DNA of 64,000 nt. It comes from RSA11 sp036564135 (GTDB taxonomy: Bacteria > Actinomycetota > Thermoleophilia > Solirubrobacterales > 70-9). Both the position numbers and the translations under genes were made by a program. How positions within the stretch are numbered: the first letter of the stretch is position 1; each line of letters begins with the position of its first letter. Positions 28,183-36,124 of the stretch are shown piece after piece. Under the pieces are notes generated by a model, which searched no databases, was not told the origin of the DNA, and saw nothing but the letters and a program-made list of their open reading frames with translations. The stretch covers positions 7,072 to 71,071 of the forward strand of contig DATCLC010000062.1 in the NCBI GenBank assembly GCA_036564135.1. The letters run 5' to 3'.

Positions 28183-28530
28183 CTAGGCCTCGTTGCGGCG
28201 CAGGCGCGCGAAGGCGCGACGCGTGCGCGCGCGGCCGCGCCGCAGCTCGCGATGGCGCTTCACCTGCCGGCGCAGGTTCTCGGCTACCTCGTGGATCGAG
28301 TGGACCATCTCCGGCGAGGACTCCGCCGCCCGCAACGTGACCCCCTTGAGGTAGAGCGTGGCCTCGGCGACCTTGCCGTTCGCGACGCGCGGGTTGCGCT
28401 CCTCGGCGAGCTCGACCTCCAGCGTCGCCAGTTCGGAGACTTGCCGTGCGAGGCGGGCGAACCGCTTTCGTACGTGCTCCCGAAGCTCGTCCGTGACCTC
28501 GACGTTGCGGCCCCTGACTTCGATGCGCAC
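28183..28530 (-). CDS. hpf: Ribosome hibernation promoting factor, short form
   Basis: This small 115-residue S30AE-domain protein binds the 30S subunit and stabilises inactive ribosomes in slow growth. It reads VRIEVRGRNVEVTDELREHV at the start, then LATLEVELAEER and YLKGVTLRAAESSPEMVHSIHEVAE. It ends in a basic tail (RRGRARTRRAFARLRR) without the C-terminal dimerisation domain of long HPF. The GTG at 28530 was chosen because a clear AAGGAGG lies five bases upstream; the longer frame to 28629 lacks such a signal. It lies just downstream of comF, the arrangement seen in many bacteria next to secA and prfB. Confidence 0.92.
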   Translation of the reverse strand: MRIEVRGRNVEVTDELREHVRKRFARLARQVSELATLEVELAEERNPRVANGKVAEATLYLKGVTLRAAESSPEMVHSIHEVAENLRRQVKRHRELRRGRARTRRAFARLRRNEA

Positions 28531-28535
28531 TGGCG

Positions 28536-28542
28536 CCTCCTT
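28536..28542 (-). promoter_or_regulatory. Strong Shine-Dalgarno AAGGAGG deciding the hpf start
   Basis: AAGGAGG on the minus strand ends five bases before the GTG at 28530. It is one of the few clear ribosome-binding sites in this window and fixes the hpf start well downstream of the longest open frame. Confidence 0.85.
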
Positions 28543-28567
28543 CGCTTTGGGTGCTGGGACTTGGATG

Positions 28568-29218
28568 CTACGCCGCGCGGAGGCTGCCGCCAAGCCCTTC
28601 GGAGCGCGCGAATGTGAGACCGCGCACACTCGCCGCCCCGGCGGCGCGCAGCGCGTTCGCGCAGGCGCTCAGGGTCGCCCCGGTGGTGACCACGTCGTCG
28701 ACGACGATCGCGTTCCGGCCCACCAGCTCGGCCGCGGCCGGCGTGGCGGCGACCGCCGGGCCCTGGCGCAGCCGTTCGATCCGCGAGCGGCCGACCTGCC
28801 GCGGGCCGTCAACCCGGCGCAGGCAGCTACGCGCGGGCAACCCCGCACGATCGGCGACGAGGCCGGTGAGCAGCCACGCGACGTCGAACCCCCGCCACCG
28901 CGCGCGCGAGGGCGCCGCGGGCACCGGCACGAGCACCGCGCCCGCGGCGTCCTCCGGCAGCGCCCGCACCATCGCCTCGGCGGCCGGCTCGGCGAGCGCC
29001 AGCCGGCCCGAGAACTTGAGCCGCGCCACGAGCTGCCGCGCGACCCGCTCGTACCGGGTCGCGCTCACCACCTCGAGCGCGCCGAGCCGGAAGCGCACCG
29101 GCCCGAGGCCGTCGAGCTCGCGGGCGCAGCTCGAGCAGATGCGATCGTCGGGCGAGACCGCGGCGGCGCAGATCGCGCACCGCGGCGGGACCAGCATGCT
29201 GGCGAGGGCGCGAAGCAC
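28568..29218 (-). CDS. ComF family phosphoribosyltransferase-like protein
   Basis: ComF proteins are linked to DNA uptake and branch processing. This 216-residue version has the N-terminal CxxC finger (VPPRCAICAAAV, ICSSCARELDG) and the phosphoribosyltransferase-type loop AIVVDDVVTTGATLSACANAL. The intermediate text YERVARQLVARLKFSGR and DVAWLLTGLVADR is also typical. The frame is open further upstream to 29317, but those extra residues come from repeat DNA, so I prefer the GTG at 29218 leading into SMLVPPRCAIC. It is followed by hpf after 37 bases. Confidence 0.88.
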   Translation of the reverse strand: MLRALASMLVPPRCAICAAAVSPDDRICSSCARELDGLGPVRFRLGALEVVSATRYERVARQLVARLKFSGRLALAEPAAEAMVRALPEDAAGAVLVPVPAAPSRARWRGFDVAWLLTGLVADRAGLPARSCLRRVDGPRQVGRSRIERLRQGPAVAATPAAAELVGRNAIVVDDVVTTGATLSACANALRAAGAASVRGLTFARSEGLGGSLRAA

Positions 29219-29304
29219 GGCGCCAGCGTGGCGCGCCAGGGCGCACGCATGGCGCGCGGCGTGTGGGGAAAGGCGCGCGAGCCGGTGACTTCGAGCGACC
29301 GCGC

Positions 29305-29515
29305 CGCCATCCCGCATCGCAAATGTGCGATATCTACGACCCCATCGTCACTATCGCGGACTCGCGAAACCCCCTCTCGCGATTCCGCGATAACTACGGC
29401 CCCGTCGGAGAAATCGCGGATTGGGGCATCGGGGTCCCCACGAGTCCGCCACAACGACGCGCACCTCCCCGCCTTCGCCGCCCCATCCCCGACGCCCCTG
29501 GGCGCCGCTACGCCG
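29305..29515. repeat. Dispersed element R1, copy b (longest)
   Basis: This occupies most of the 301-base gap between thrC (ending at 29520) and comF. Two internal units of about 60 bases are imperfect tandem copies: GCGATATCTACGACCCC and GCGATAACTACGGCCCC each lead to an ATCGCGGA stretch. The second half (29377-29515) aligns over about 130 bases with copy c at 45680-45840, including CTCGCGATTCCGCGATA at its start and the ACGACGCGC and CTCCCCGCC stretches. No coding frame is conserved. The rest of the gap (29219-29304) shows nothing recognisable. Confidence 0.8.
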
Positions 29516-29519
29516 CGGT

Positions 29520-30557
29520 TCAGTCGAACACGACCCGCTCCACCGCCGCCAGCTCCGCGTCGCACGGGATCACGGCGGGGGCGTTGCCCAGGGCGGTGTC
29601 GGGGTCCTTGAGGCCGTGGCCGGTGAGCACGCAAACGACGATCTCGGGCCGCGGCTGGTCCTCCGCCACGGGCAGGCCGTGCTCCAGGATGCCGGCGACG
29701 GACGCGGCCGACGCCGGCTCGCAGAAGACGCCCTCGCGCTCGGCGAGCAGGTGGTAGGCGGCGAGGATGCGCTCGTCGGAGACCGCGGCGATCCGCCCGC
29801 GCGAGGAGGTGATCGCCTCCATGGCCTCCTCCCAGCGCGCGGGGTTGCCGATGCGGATCGCCGAGGCCACCGTCTCGGGGTTGGGGATCGGGTGGCCGGC
29901 GACCAGCGGCGCGGCGCCCTCGGCCTGGAAGCCGTAGAGGATCGGGCGCGCCCCGCGCTCGGCGAAACCGCGGTTCCACGCGGTCACGTTGCCGGCGTTT
30001 CCCACCGGGATCGCGAGCGCGTCGGGGGCCTCGCCCAGCTCGTCGATCACCTCGAACGCCGCGGTCTTCTGGCCCTCGATGCGGTACGGGTTCACCGAGT
30101 TGACGAGCTCGATCGGGTGCCGATCGGCGAGCTCGCGCACGATGCGCAGGGCGTCGTCGAAGTTGCCGCGCAGCGCGATCACCCGGGCGCCGTGCATGAG
30201 CGCCTGGGCGAGCTTGCCGATGGCGATCTTGCCCTCGGGCACGATCACCGCGCCGCGCACCCCGGCGCGCGCCGCGTAGGCCGCCGCGCTGGCCGCGGTG
30301 TTGCCGGTGGACGCGCAGATCACCGCCTCGGCGCCCCGGCCCGCCGCCCGCGAGACGGCGACGGTCATGCCCCGGTCCTTGAAAGAGCCGGTCGGATTCG
30401 CGCCCTCAAACTTGAGCAGCACCCGCGCGCCGACCATCTCCGAGATCACCGGTGCCTCGATGAGCGGCGTCGAGCCCTCGTTCAGGCTGATGACCGGGTC
30501 ATCGGGCTCGAGCGGGAGCGCGTCGCGGTAGCGCTCGATGAGCGGGACTGGGCTCAC
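29520..30557 (-). CDS. thrC: Threonine synthase
   Basis: A PLP enzyme that converts O-phosphohomoserine to threonine. The 345-residue protein has the short, archaeal/Gram-positive-type layout: SLNEGSTPLIEAP, the PLP lysine Lys60 in ANPTGSFKDRGM, CASTGNTAASAAAYAARAG, PVGNAGNVTA and EPASAASVAGILEHG. The start is GTG at 30557, sharing bases with the hom stop as GTGA. It is the last gene of lysA-hom-thrC. The kinase step (thrB) is not next to it and must be elsewhere. Confidence 0.95.
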   Translation of the reverse strand: MSPVPLIERYRDALPLEPDDPVISLNEGSTPLIEAPVISEMVGARVLLKFEGANPTGSFKDRGMTVAVSRAAGRGAEAVICASTGNTAASAAAYAARAGVRGAVIVPEGKIAIGKLAQALMHGARVIALRGNFDDALRIVRELADRHPIELVNSVNPYRIEGQKTAAFEVIDELGEAPDALAIPVGNAGNVTAWNRGFAERGARPILYGFQAEGAAPLVAGHPIPNPETVASAIRIGNPARWEEAMEAITSSRGRIAAVSDERILAAYHLLAEREGVFCEPASAASVAGILEHGLPVAEDQPRPEIVVCVLTGHGLKDPDTALGNAPAVIPCDAELAAVERVVFD

Positions 30558-31777
30558 ACGAACTCCTCTTCGATCACGCGGATGGCCCGCGGGGTGCCGC
30601 GCAAAAAGTCCAGGCTCTCGATCTCCCGCAGCGCGGCGTAGAAGCGGCTCTCCGGGCACTCGTGCATGACCATCACGAGGCGCGCCTCGTCGCCCTGCCC
30701 GTGCTGGACGACGCTGCGCACCGAGACGTCGTTGCGGCCCAAGACGTCCGCGACCGCAGCGAGCACGCCCGGCCGGTCGGCGACCTCGAGGTGCAGGTAG
30801 AACGAAGAGGCCACGTCGCGCACGATCTCCAGCCGCCGCGTCGCCTGGTGCACCGGCGCCTCGCCAGAGAGGATCGAGACGACGTCGCCGAGCACGGCCG
30901 TCGCCGTCTCCACCCCGCCCGCGCCCGGGCCCGACATCGTGATCTCGGTGATCGCCGGCGCCTCGACCATGACCGCGTTGAACGGGCCCTCGACGGGGGC
31001 GAGCGGGTGGCCGCTGTAGAGGAAGCAGGGGAAGACCCGCACGCTAAGGCCGCCGTCGCGCAGCTCGGCCACCCCGAGCAGCTTCAGCGAGAGCCCGAAC
31101 TGCTTCGCGTGCGCGATGTCCTCGGGGCGGATGTCGGTGATGCCCTCGTACGAGACATCGTCGAGGCTCACCGGCGTGTGGAAGGCGAGCCGCGCGAGGA
31201 TCGCCATCTTCGCCGCCGCGTCCGCGCCGCCGACGTCGTCGGTGGGGTCAGCCTCCGCGTAACCCAGCTCCTGGGCGCGCGCCAAAACCTCCTCGAAGGT
31301 CGCGCCGGTGCGCGCCATCTCCGTGAGGATGAAGTTGGTCGTCCCGTTGACAATCCCGAAGACCTTGGTGATCTCGGTCGCCGAGAGGCTCTCCTGGATC
31401 ACGCGGATCACCGGCACGACCCCTGCGACCGCTGCCTCGAACCGCAGCTGCACGCCGTTTGAGCGCGCGGCTTCGAACAGCTCGTCGCCATACTGGGCGA
31501 GCAGCTGCTTGTTGGCGGTGACGACGTGCTTGCCGGACCCGAGCGCCCGCAGCACGTACTCGCGCGCCGGGTCGGTTCCGCCCATGAGCTCGACGACGAT
31601 GTCCGAGCCGGCGAGGATCGCCTCGAAGTCGCCCTCGCTGCGCCGCAGCACCCCAGCGATCTCCGGGCGCTTGCCGGAGATCGCCGCCACGTAGTCGGCG
31701 CGCTCGCGCACGAGCTCGTAGAAGGCGCCGCCGACGGTGCCCTTCCCCAGCAGGCCGATGCGCGCGATTTCGGTCAC
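30554..31777 (-). CDS. hom: Homoserine dehydrogenase with ACT domain
   Basis: Reduces aspartate semialdehyde to homoserine for threonine and methionine synthesis. The 407-residue protein starts VTEIARIGLLGKGTVGGAF (Rossmann fold), followed by VVTANKQLLA, VAGVVPVIRVIQ, GIVNGTTNFILTEM and EADPTDDVGGADAAAKMAIL, all active-site regions. The C-terminal ACT domain (about residues 325-400, LHLEVADRPGVLAAVADVLG) should confer threonine feedback control. GTG at 31777 overlaps the lysA stop and its own stop overlaps thrC. Confidence 0.96.
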   Translation of the reverse strand: MTEIARIGLLGKGTVGGAFYELVRERADYVAAISGKRPEIAGVLRRSEGDFEAILAGSDIVVELMGGTDPAREYVLRALGSGKHVVTANKQLLAQYGDELFEAARSNGVQLRFEAAVAGVVPVIRVIQESLSATEITKVFGIVNGTTNFILTEMARTGATFEEVLARAQELGYAEADPTDDVGGADAAAKMAILARLAFHTPVSLDDVSYEGITDIRPEDIAHAKQFGLSLKLLGVAELRDGGLSVRVFPCFLYSGHPLAPVEGPFNAVMVEAPAITEITMSGPGAGGVETATAVLGDVVSILSGEAPVHQATRRLEIVRDVASSFYLHLEVADRPGVLAAVADVLGRNDVSVRSVVQHGQGDEARLVMVMHECPESRFYAALREIESLDFLRGTPRAIRVIEEEFV

Positions 31778-33084
31778 TCGACGTCGCGGGCGACGAGGTC
31801 GTCCCAGGTCTCGCGGCGCACGACGACGCGCGCGTCGCCGTCCTTGACGAAGATCACCGGCGGGCGCGGGACGCCGTTGTAGTTCGAGGCCATCGCGTAG
31901 CCGTAGGCGCCGGTGGCCGGCGTGACGAGCACGTCGCCCAAGCGCGGCGCTGCGACCCGCGCGTCGCGGACGATCATGTCGCTCGACTCGCAGTGCATGC
32001 CCGCGACCGTGACCAGCGTGTCCGCGGGGGCGTTCGCCCGGTTCGCGATCAGCGCCTCGTACCGAGCCCCGTAGAGCATCGGGCGCAGATTGTCCGACAT
32101 GCCACCGTCGACCGCCACGTAGGTCCGCACGCCCGGGATCTCCTTGAGGGTGCCGACGGTGTAGAGGGTCAGGCCCGCGTTCCCCACGAGCGAGCGCCCG
32201 GGCTCGATCAGGATGCGCGGCACCCGCCCCTCGAACACGCGCCGCACCCCGGCCACCTTGACGTCCACGTACGTCTCGATCGAGGGCGGGGAGTCCTCCG
32301 CGGTGTAGGCGATGCCCAAGCCGCCGCCCACGTTCAGCAGCCTGATCTCGGCGTCGGCAAGCGTGCCCAGCGCCTCGATCGCCCGCACGTAGGGCTCGAG
32401 CTCGAAGATCTGCGAGCCGATGTGCGCGTGCAGGCCGACGAGCCGCAGATGCCGGGAGGCGCGCACCTCCTCGACCGCCTTCGCCGCGAGCCCGTCCTCG
32501 AGCCCGAAGCCGAACTTCGAGTCGAGCTGCCCGGTCTGGATGTAGGAGTGGGTGTCGGCCTTGATGCCCGGCGTGACCCGGATCAGCACGTCCTGCGGGC
32601 GGTCGAGCATCGCATCCAGGCGCCGGATCTCGTCGAACGAGTCGCAGATGATGTGGCCGACGCCAGCCTCGACCGCGTAACGCAGCTCGGCGTCCGTCTT
32701 GTTGTTGCCATGCAGGTAGATGCGCTCCGGCGGGAAACCCGCGCGCAGCGCCATGTGCAGCTCGCCGCCCGAGGCGACGTCTACGGAGAGCCCCTCCTCG
32801 GCGAAGACCCGATACGCCGCCGTGAACGGCGCCGCCTTCGAGGCGAACAGGATCTCGTAGTCGTCGGTGCGCGCTGCGAACGCGTCCTTGTAGGCGCGCG
32901 CGCGAGCCCGCATGTCGTCCTCGACGTAGACGTAGGCGGGCGTGCCGAACTCGGCGGCGAGCTCGACCACGTCGCAGCCGCCCACTTCGAGGTGGCCGCG
33001 CTCGTTCACGCGGCTCCCGAGCGGATAGACGGCCGAGCTCTCGACCGGGTTCGCTTTGGTTGTCGTCTCCATGGCGGCGGTCAT
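31774..33084 (-). CDS. lysA: Diaminopimelate decarboxylase
   Basis: A fold-type III PLP enzyme for the last step of lysine synthesis. The 436-residue protein has the PLP lysine Lys83 in ILFASKAAPF, VDVASGGELHMALRAG, HIGSQI, NVGGGLGI, IEPGRSLVGNAG, and the second-subunit cysteine in GMHCESSDMI. Start ATG 33084 is preferred; an ATG four codons later is also possible and the longer frame upstream is shadow. First gene of the lysA-hom-thrC unit, with the two downstream joins both GTGA, so the aspartate-family steps are tightly coupled. The promoter should lie in the short space before the divergent hydrolase gene at 33097. Confidence 0.96.
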   Translation of the reverse strand: MTAAMETTTKANPVESSAVYPLGSRVNERGHLEVGGCDVVELAAEFGTPAYVYVEDDMRARARAYKDAFAARTDDYEILFASKAAPFTAAYRVFAEEGLSVDVASGGELHMALRAGFPPERIYLHGNNKTDAELRYAVEAGVGHIICDSFDEIRRLDAMLDRPQDVLIRVTPGIKADTHSYIQTGQLDSKFGFGLEDGLAAKAVEEVRASRHLRLVGLHAHIGSQIFELEPYVRAIEALGTLADAEIRLLNVGGGLGIAYTAEDSPPSIETYVDVKVAGVRRVFEGRVPRILIEPGRSLVGNAGLTLYTVGTLKEIPGVRTYVAVDGGMSDNLRPMLYGARYEALIANRANAPADTLVTVAGMHCESSDMIVRDARVAAPRLGDVLVTPATGAYGYAMASNYNGVPRPPVIFVKDGDARVVVRRETWDDLVARDVE

Positions 33085-33096
33085 TATCCACAGACG

Positions 33097-33843
33097 ATGC
33101 CGAGCCCAACGCTCACGCCTCCGCGGCCCCCGAGCGAGCGGGGGGTTCACCAGGGTCGCCCGTACTGGCTGTGGTTGCCGGAGGGCGAGGGTCCCTGGCC
33201 CGCGATGCTCATCCTTCACGGCGCCGGCTCGCGCAAGGAGAATCATGCCGACTTCGCGCGGCTTTGCGCTGCTGCAGGCTGGGCGGCGCTCGCTTACGAC
33301 CAGCGCGGGCACGGCGAGTCGGCCGACGAGATGGATCCCGGCGCCCTCGCCGACGTGGGCCGGATGGCCCGTTTCCTCGCCGAGCGCCCGGACGTCGACG
33401 GGGCCCGCGTGTGCGTGCGCGGCTCGAGCATGGGCGGCAACCTCGCGATCCACGCGGCCGCCACCTCCCCCTCGATCGCGGGGGCGATCGCGATCTGCCC
33501 GGCGGGCGAGGAGCAGCTCCTGCGCGGCGTGCGCTCGGGCGACTTCGCGTTCCGCGCCGGTGAGCGCGCCAGGGAGGAGCTCGCCGCCTGGCTAGCCGAG
33601 CACGACCTGCGCGAGGCCGTGGCGCTCGTCGCGCCCAAGCCGCTCATCCTGCTTCACGCCCGCGGGGACGAGCGCGTTCCGGCCTCGCTCTCGGAGGAGC
33701 TGCACGCCCGCGCCGGCGCGCCGAAGAAGCTGATCGTCGTCCCGGGCGGTCACCACCGCTCCGTGCAGCACGACGCGGAACTCCAGGGCACGGCCCTGCA
33801 CTGGCTCGAGCGCAACCTGCCCGCGCACACGCCCGGCGCCTGA
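33097..33843 (+). CDS. Alpha/beta hydrolase (dienelactone hydrolase-like)
   Basis: The 248-residue cytoplasmic protein has the alpha/beta hydrolase layout: oxyanion-hole text LILHGAGSRKENHADFAR, AALAYDQRGHGES, and the nucleophile Ser111 in GSSMGGN. An acid candidate is Asp in LLHARGDERVP and the catalytic His is in PGGHHRSVQHD. The substrate cannot be deduced. It is divergent from lysA with only 12 bases between the two start codons, so their promoters must overlap the opposite gene's 5' end. Confidence 0.9.
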   Translation: MPSPTLTPPRPPSERGVHQGRPYWLWLPEGEGPWPAMLILHGAGSRKENHADFARLCAAAGWAALAYDQRGHGESADEMDPGALADVGRMARFLAERPDVDGARVCVRGSSMGGNLAIHAAATSPSIAGAIAICPAGEEQLLRGVRSGDFAFRAGERAREELAAWLAEHDLREAVALVAPKPLILLHARGDERVPASLSEELHARAGAPKKLIVVPGGHHRSVQHDAELQGTALHWLERNLPAHTPGA

Positions 33844-33868
33844 CGCCGCGACGCAGCCGGGAGCCGGA

Positions 33869-34561
33869 TCAGGGCTTGCCGCCGAGCAGGCCGTCGACGA
33901 CCCCGCCCTTGCCGAGCAGGCCGTTGGTCAGCCCGTTCAGGCCCTTGGTCGCGTTCGTGCCGAGGTTGGGGTTGCCGAGCAAGCCGCCGACCTTGTCGAG
34001 CGTCCCGGTGACCGCCTTGTCGAGCGGCTGCGTGACCGGGTCGGTGAGCTGCGTGAGCGGCAGGTTTAGCCCGAGGTTGCCAGCCGTGTTCTCGAGGTTG
34101 CCGACGGTGTTGCCGAGCGCCCCGCTGGGCGACGAGACCGGCGGAGGGGTCACGGTCGGGGGCTCGCCCGGACCCGGGGGCTCGACGCCGGGGACGTCCG
34201 GGACGAGGTTCTCGGGGCCGCCGTTCGAGCCCGTGCCGGGCGTCGCGCCCGGCGGGAGCGAGTCGACGATCTCGGCGATCGCGGCGGGGCTCGGCGTCGC
34301 GGGCTCGTCAGCGACCGCGGCGGGGGCCGCGCTCGCGGCCAGGGCGGCCGCCTCGGGCGCGCCCGGCGCGATCTGCACGGTCGCGTCGGTGGATCCGTCG
34401 GAGCCGAAAGGCATGCCCTCGAAAGCGACGAACGCGGCCACGCCCAAAAACGCGACGATCGCGGCGGCGATCAGGGCGACGGTGGCGCCGGAGCCCGCCA
34501 GATAGGCGCGAAGCGGTCCGGAATGGGCGAGTCGTGGGGTCTGCGCGACGGACGATTCCAT
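33869..34561 (-). CDS. Single-pass membrane protein with Pro/Gly/Asn-rich exterior
   Basis: The 230-residue protein has a short cytoplasmic N-terminus, one transmembrane helix (about residues 25-47, TVALIAAAIVAFLGVAAFVA), a low-complexity region rich in Ala, Pro and Gly, and a C-terminal part with repeated leucine-asparagine-glycine turns (GALGNTVGNLENTAGNLGLN, then GGLLGNPNLG, GLNGLTNGLLGKGG). No known domain is recognised. It may be an envelope spacer or structural protein. It follows the M23 hydrolase gene by 122 bases in the same direction. Confidence 0.72.
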   Translation of the reverse strand: MESSVAQTPRLAHSGPLRAYLAGSGATVALIAAAIVAFLGVAAFVAFEGMPFGSDGSTDATVQIAPGAPEAAALAASAAPAAVADEPATPSPAAIAEIVDSLPPGATPGTGSNGGPENLVPDVPGVEPPGPGEPPTVTPPPVSSPSGALGNTVGNLENTAGNLGLNLPLTQLTDPVTQPLDKAVTGTLDKVGGLLGNPNLGTNATKGLNGLTNGLLGKGGVVDGLLGGKP

Positions 34562-34683
34562 GTGCCTTGGCCTGCCGGAAACGGCGAATTCACCGCTCTA
34601 TCGTCAGGCGCCTCTCTTCCCTTTAGCGATTCCTTCCGCTCGTCTGTTACCGAGCTTCCTGCCCGGACTTCCGCGGCTCGTCC

Positions 34684-35835
34684 CTACAAGTACCCCATCG
34701 GGTCGACGGGCGCGCCGTTCACCCGGACCTCGAAATGTAGGTGGTCACCGTAGCAGTGTCCAGTGCACCCCACGTACCCGATCACCTGGCCCTGGGAAAC
34801 CGAGCCCGAGGTGACCGCGTAGCTCGACTGGTGCGCGTAGCACGTGGAGAGCCCGCCGCCGTGGTCGATGCACGTGTAGTTGCCGTAGCCGCTGGTGGGC
34901 GCGGCGATCACGATCCGGCCCGCCTTCGCGGCGCGGATCGGCGTCCCGGCGGGCACGGCGATGTCGATGCCGGCGTGCAGGCGCCCCCAGCGCGGACCGA
35001 ACGGCGAGACTACCGGGCCGTTCACCGGCCAGATCATCCCGCTCGACCCGTTGCGGATCGGGCCCGCGGGCAGCGGATCCGACTCGGTGGTGGAGGCCTG
35101 CGCGGCCTGGAGCTGAGCCTGGATCTGCGCGTTCAGCTTGCTGATGTCGCCCTCGTACTCGTGGATGTGCTCCTCGACCGAGTCGAGCGCGGCCGCCTTG
35201 CGGTCGCGCACCGCGTCGAGCTCGGCCTGGCGGGCCTCGAGCTGCTGGCGCGTGCGCTCGAGCTCGGCCTTGCGCGCCGCGATCTCGTCGCGCGCCGCCC
35301 TCACCCGCTCCACGGTCTCGCGCGCCTCGTCGCGCAGGTCGCGCACGCGGTGGACGATGCTCGCGTCCTGATCCTGGATGCGGGTCAGGTACTCGTAGCG
35401 GCTGACGAGGTCGTCGAACCCACTCGAATCGAGGATCACCGTCAGCGCGTCGGGCTCATCCGACTTGTAGATCTCGACGAGCCGCTCGCGCAGGACCTTG
35501 AGCGAGCGCTTGAGCCGCTCACGCAGGCGCTGGAGGTGCTCGCGCTCGAGCTCAAGCCGGCGCTCGGTCCTGGCGAGGCGCGCGCGGACGATCGCCTCGC
35601 GGTTGCGAAGCGTGGCGACCTCGCCGCGCAGCTGGTTGATGCGCTTGGTGTAGCGCGAGATCTCGGTGGTGAGGACGCCCTTGCGCTCCTTGGCCTGCTC
35701 GAGCTTCTGCTGCTTCTCCTGGAGCTGCTGCTGAAGGTCCTGGGCGACCGCCGTACCGCCCGCCGACACGGCGAGGACCGTCGCGGCCAGGAGGGCCAAA
35801 CGGCGCGAAGTCGGTCGCTTTCTCTGGGCGTCCAC
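34684..35835 (-). CDS. Secreted coiled-coil M23 peptidoglycan endopeptidase
   Basis: The 383-residue protein has a signal peptide (about residues 12-31), a long coiled-coil region (about 33-250, from QQQLQEKQQKLEQAKERK) and a C-terminal LytM/M23 domain (about 275-380). Zinc ligands are visible in HAGIDIAV (His, Asp) and HLHFEV (His). EnvC and actinobacterial RipC-type proteins have this layout and are activated by FtsEX, so a link to ftsEX at 2517-4283 is likely by family knowledge, though the genes are apart. The start is GTG at 35835. A hairpin and a T6 run lie in its leader. Confidence 0.92.
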   Translation of the reverse strand: MDAQRKRPTSRRLALLAATVLAVSAGGTAVAQDLQQQLQEKQQKLEQAKERKGVLTTEISRYTKRINQLRGEVATLRNREAIVRARLARTERRLELEREHLQRLRERLKRSLKVLRERLVEIYKSDEPDALTVILDSSGFDDLVSRYEYLTRIQDQDASIVHRVRDLRDEARETVERVRAARDEIAARKAELERTRQQLEARQAELDAVRDRKAAALDSVEEHIHEYEGDISKLNAQIQAQLQAAQASTTESDPLPAGPIRNGSSGMIWPVNGPVVSPFGPRWGRLHAGIDIAVPAGTPIRAAKAGRIVIAAPTSGYGNYTCIDHGGGLSTCYAHQSSYAVTSGSVSQGQVIGYVGCTGHCYGDHLHFEVRVNGAPVDPMGYL

Positions 35836-35839
35836 TGCG

Positions 35840-35871
35840 AAAAAAGAGCTTGGGGTCGGCGGGTCCCGCCG
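35840..35871 (-). promoter_or_regulatory. Hairpin plus T6 run immediately upstream of the M23 hydrolase start
   Basis: On the minus strand CGGCGGGACCCGCCG (35871-35857) is self-complementary and is followed 11 bases later by TTTTTT (35845-35840), only four bases before the GTG start. The order stem then T-run resembles an attenuator. The spacing between stem and T-run is longer than in a normal terminator. Confidence 0.3.
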
Positions 35872-36043
35872 CGCTTGCGATGCCGCCCCGCCCCCGAACT
35901 TGGTCGGTCGTCCTCTCGGCGAACCGGCGTGCCGCAGAGTAGCAGTCTTGGCCCGATTGTGAGCATTCCTTAACAGAACGCTGCAACCGTTTTTGCACGC
36001 GCGCGGCCGTGCCGGCGGGGCGCCCGCGCCGGTCGCAAACCCT

Positions 36044-36098
36044 CCCGCCGAGCGTGCGAAAACGTCGCTGATAGCAGCGAAATCGCACGGTCGGCGGG
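36044..36098. repeat. Inverted-repeat element R2, copy 1
   Basis: A 53-bp element with arms CCGCCGA-x-CGTGCGA and TCGCACG-x-TCGGCGG around a variable centre; the only arm mispair is one base. Copy 2 at 53621-53673 is in the opposite orientation and is identical over both arms, with about six differences, all in the centre. This copy lies between the CDF exporter stop and the M23 hydrolase start, in a 289-base gap whose remaining part carries the M23 promoter region. Confidence 0.8.
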
Positions 36099-36124
36099 GT
36101 TTGGCGGACGGGACTGGAGGCCGC

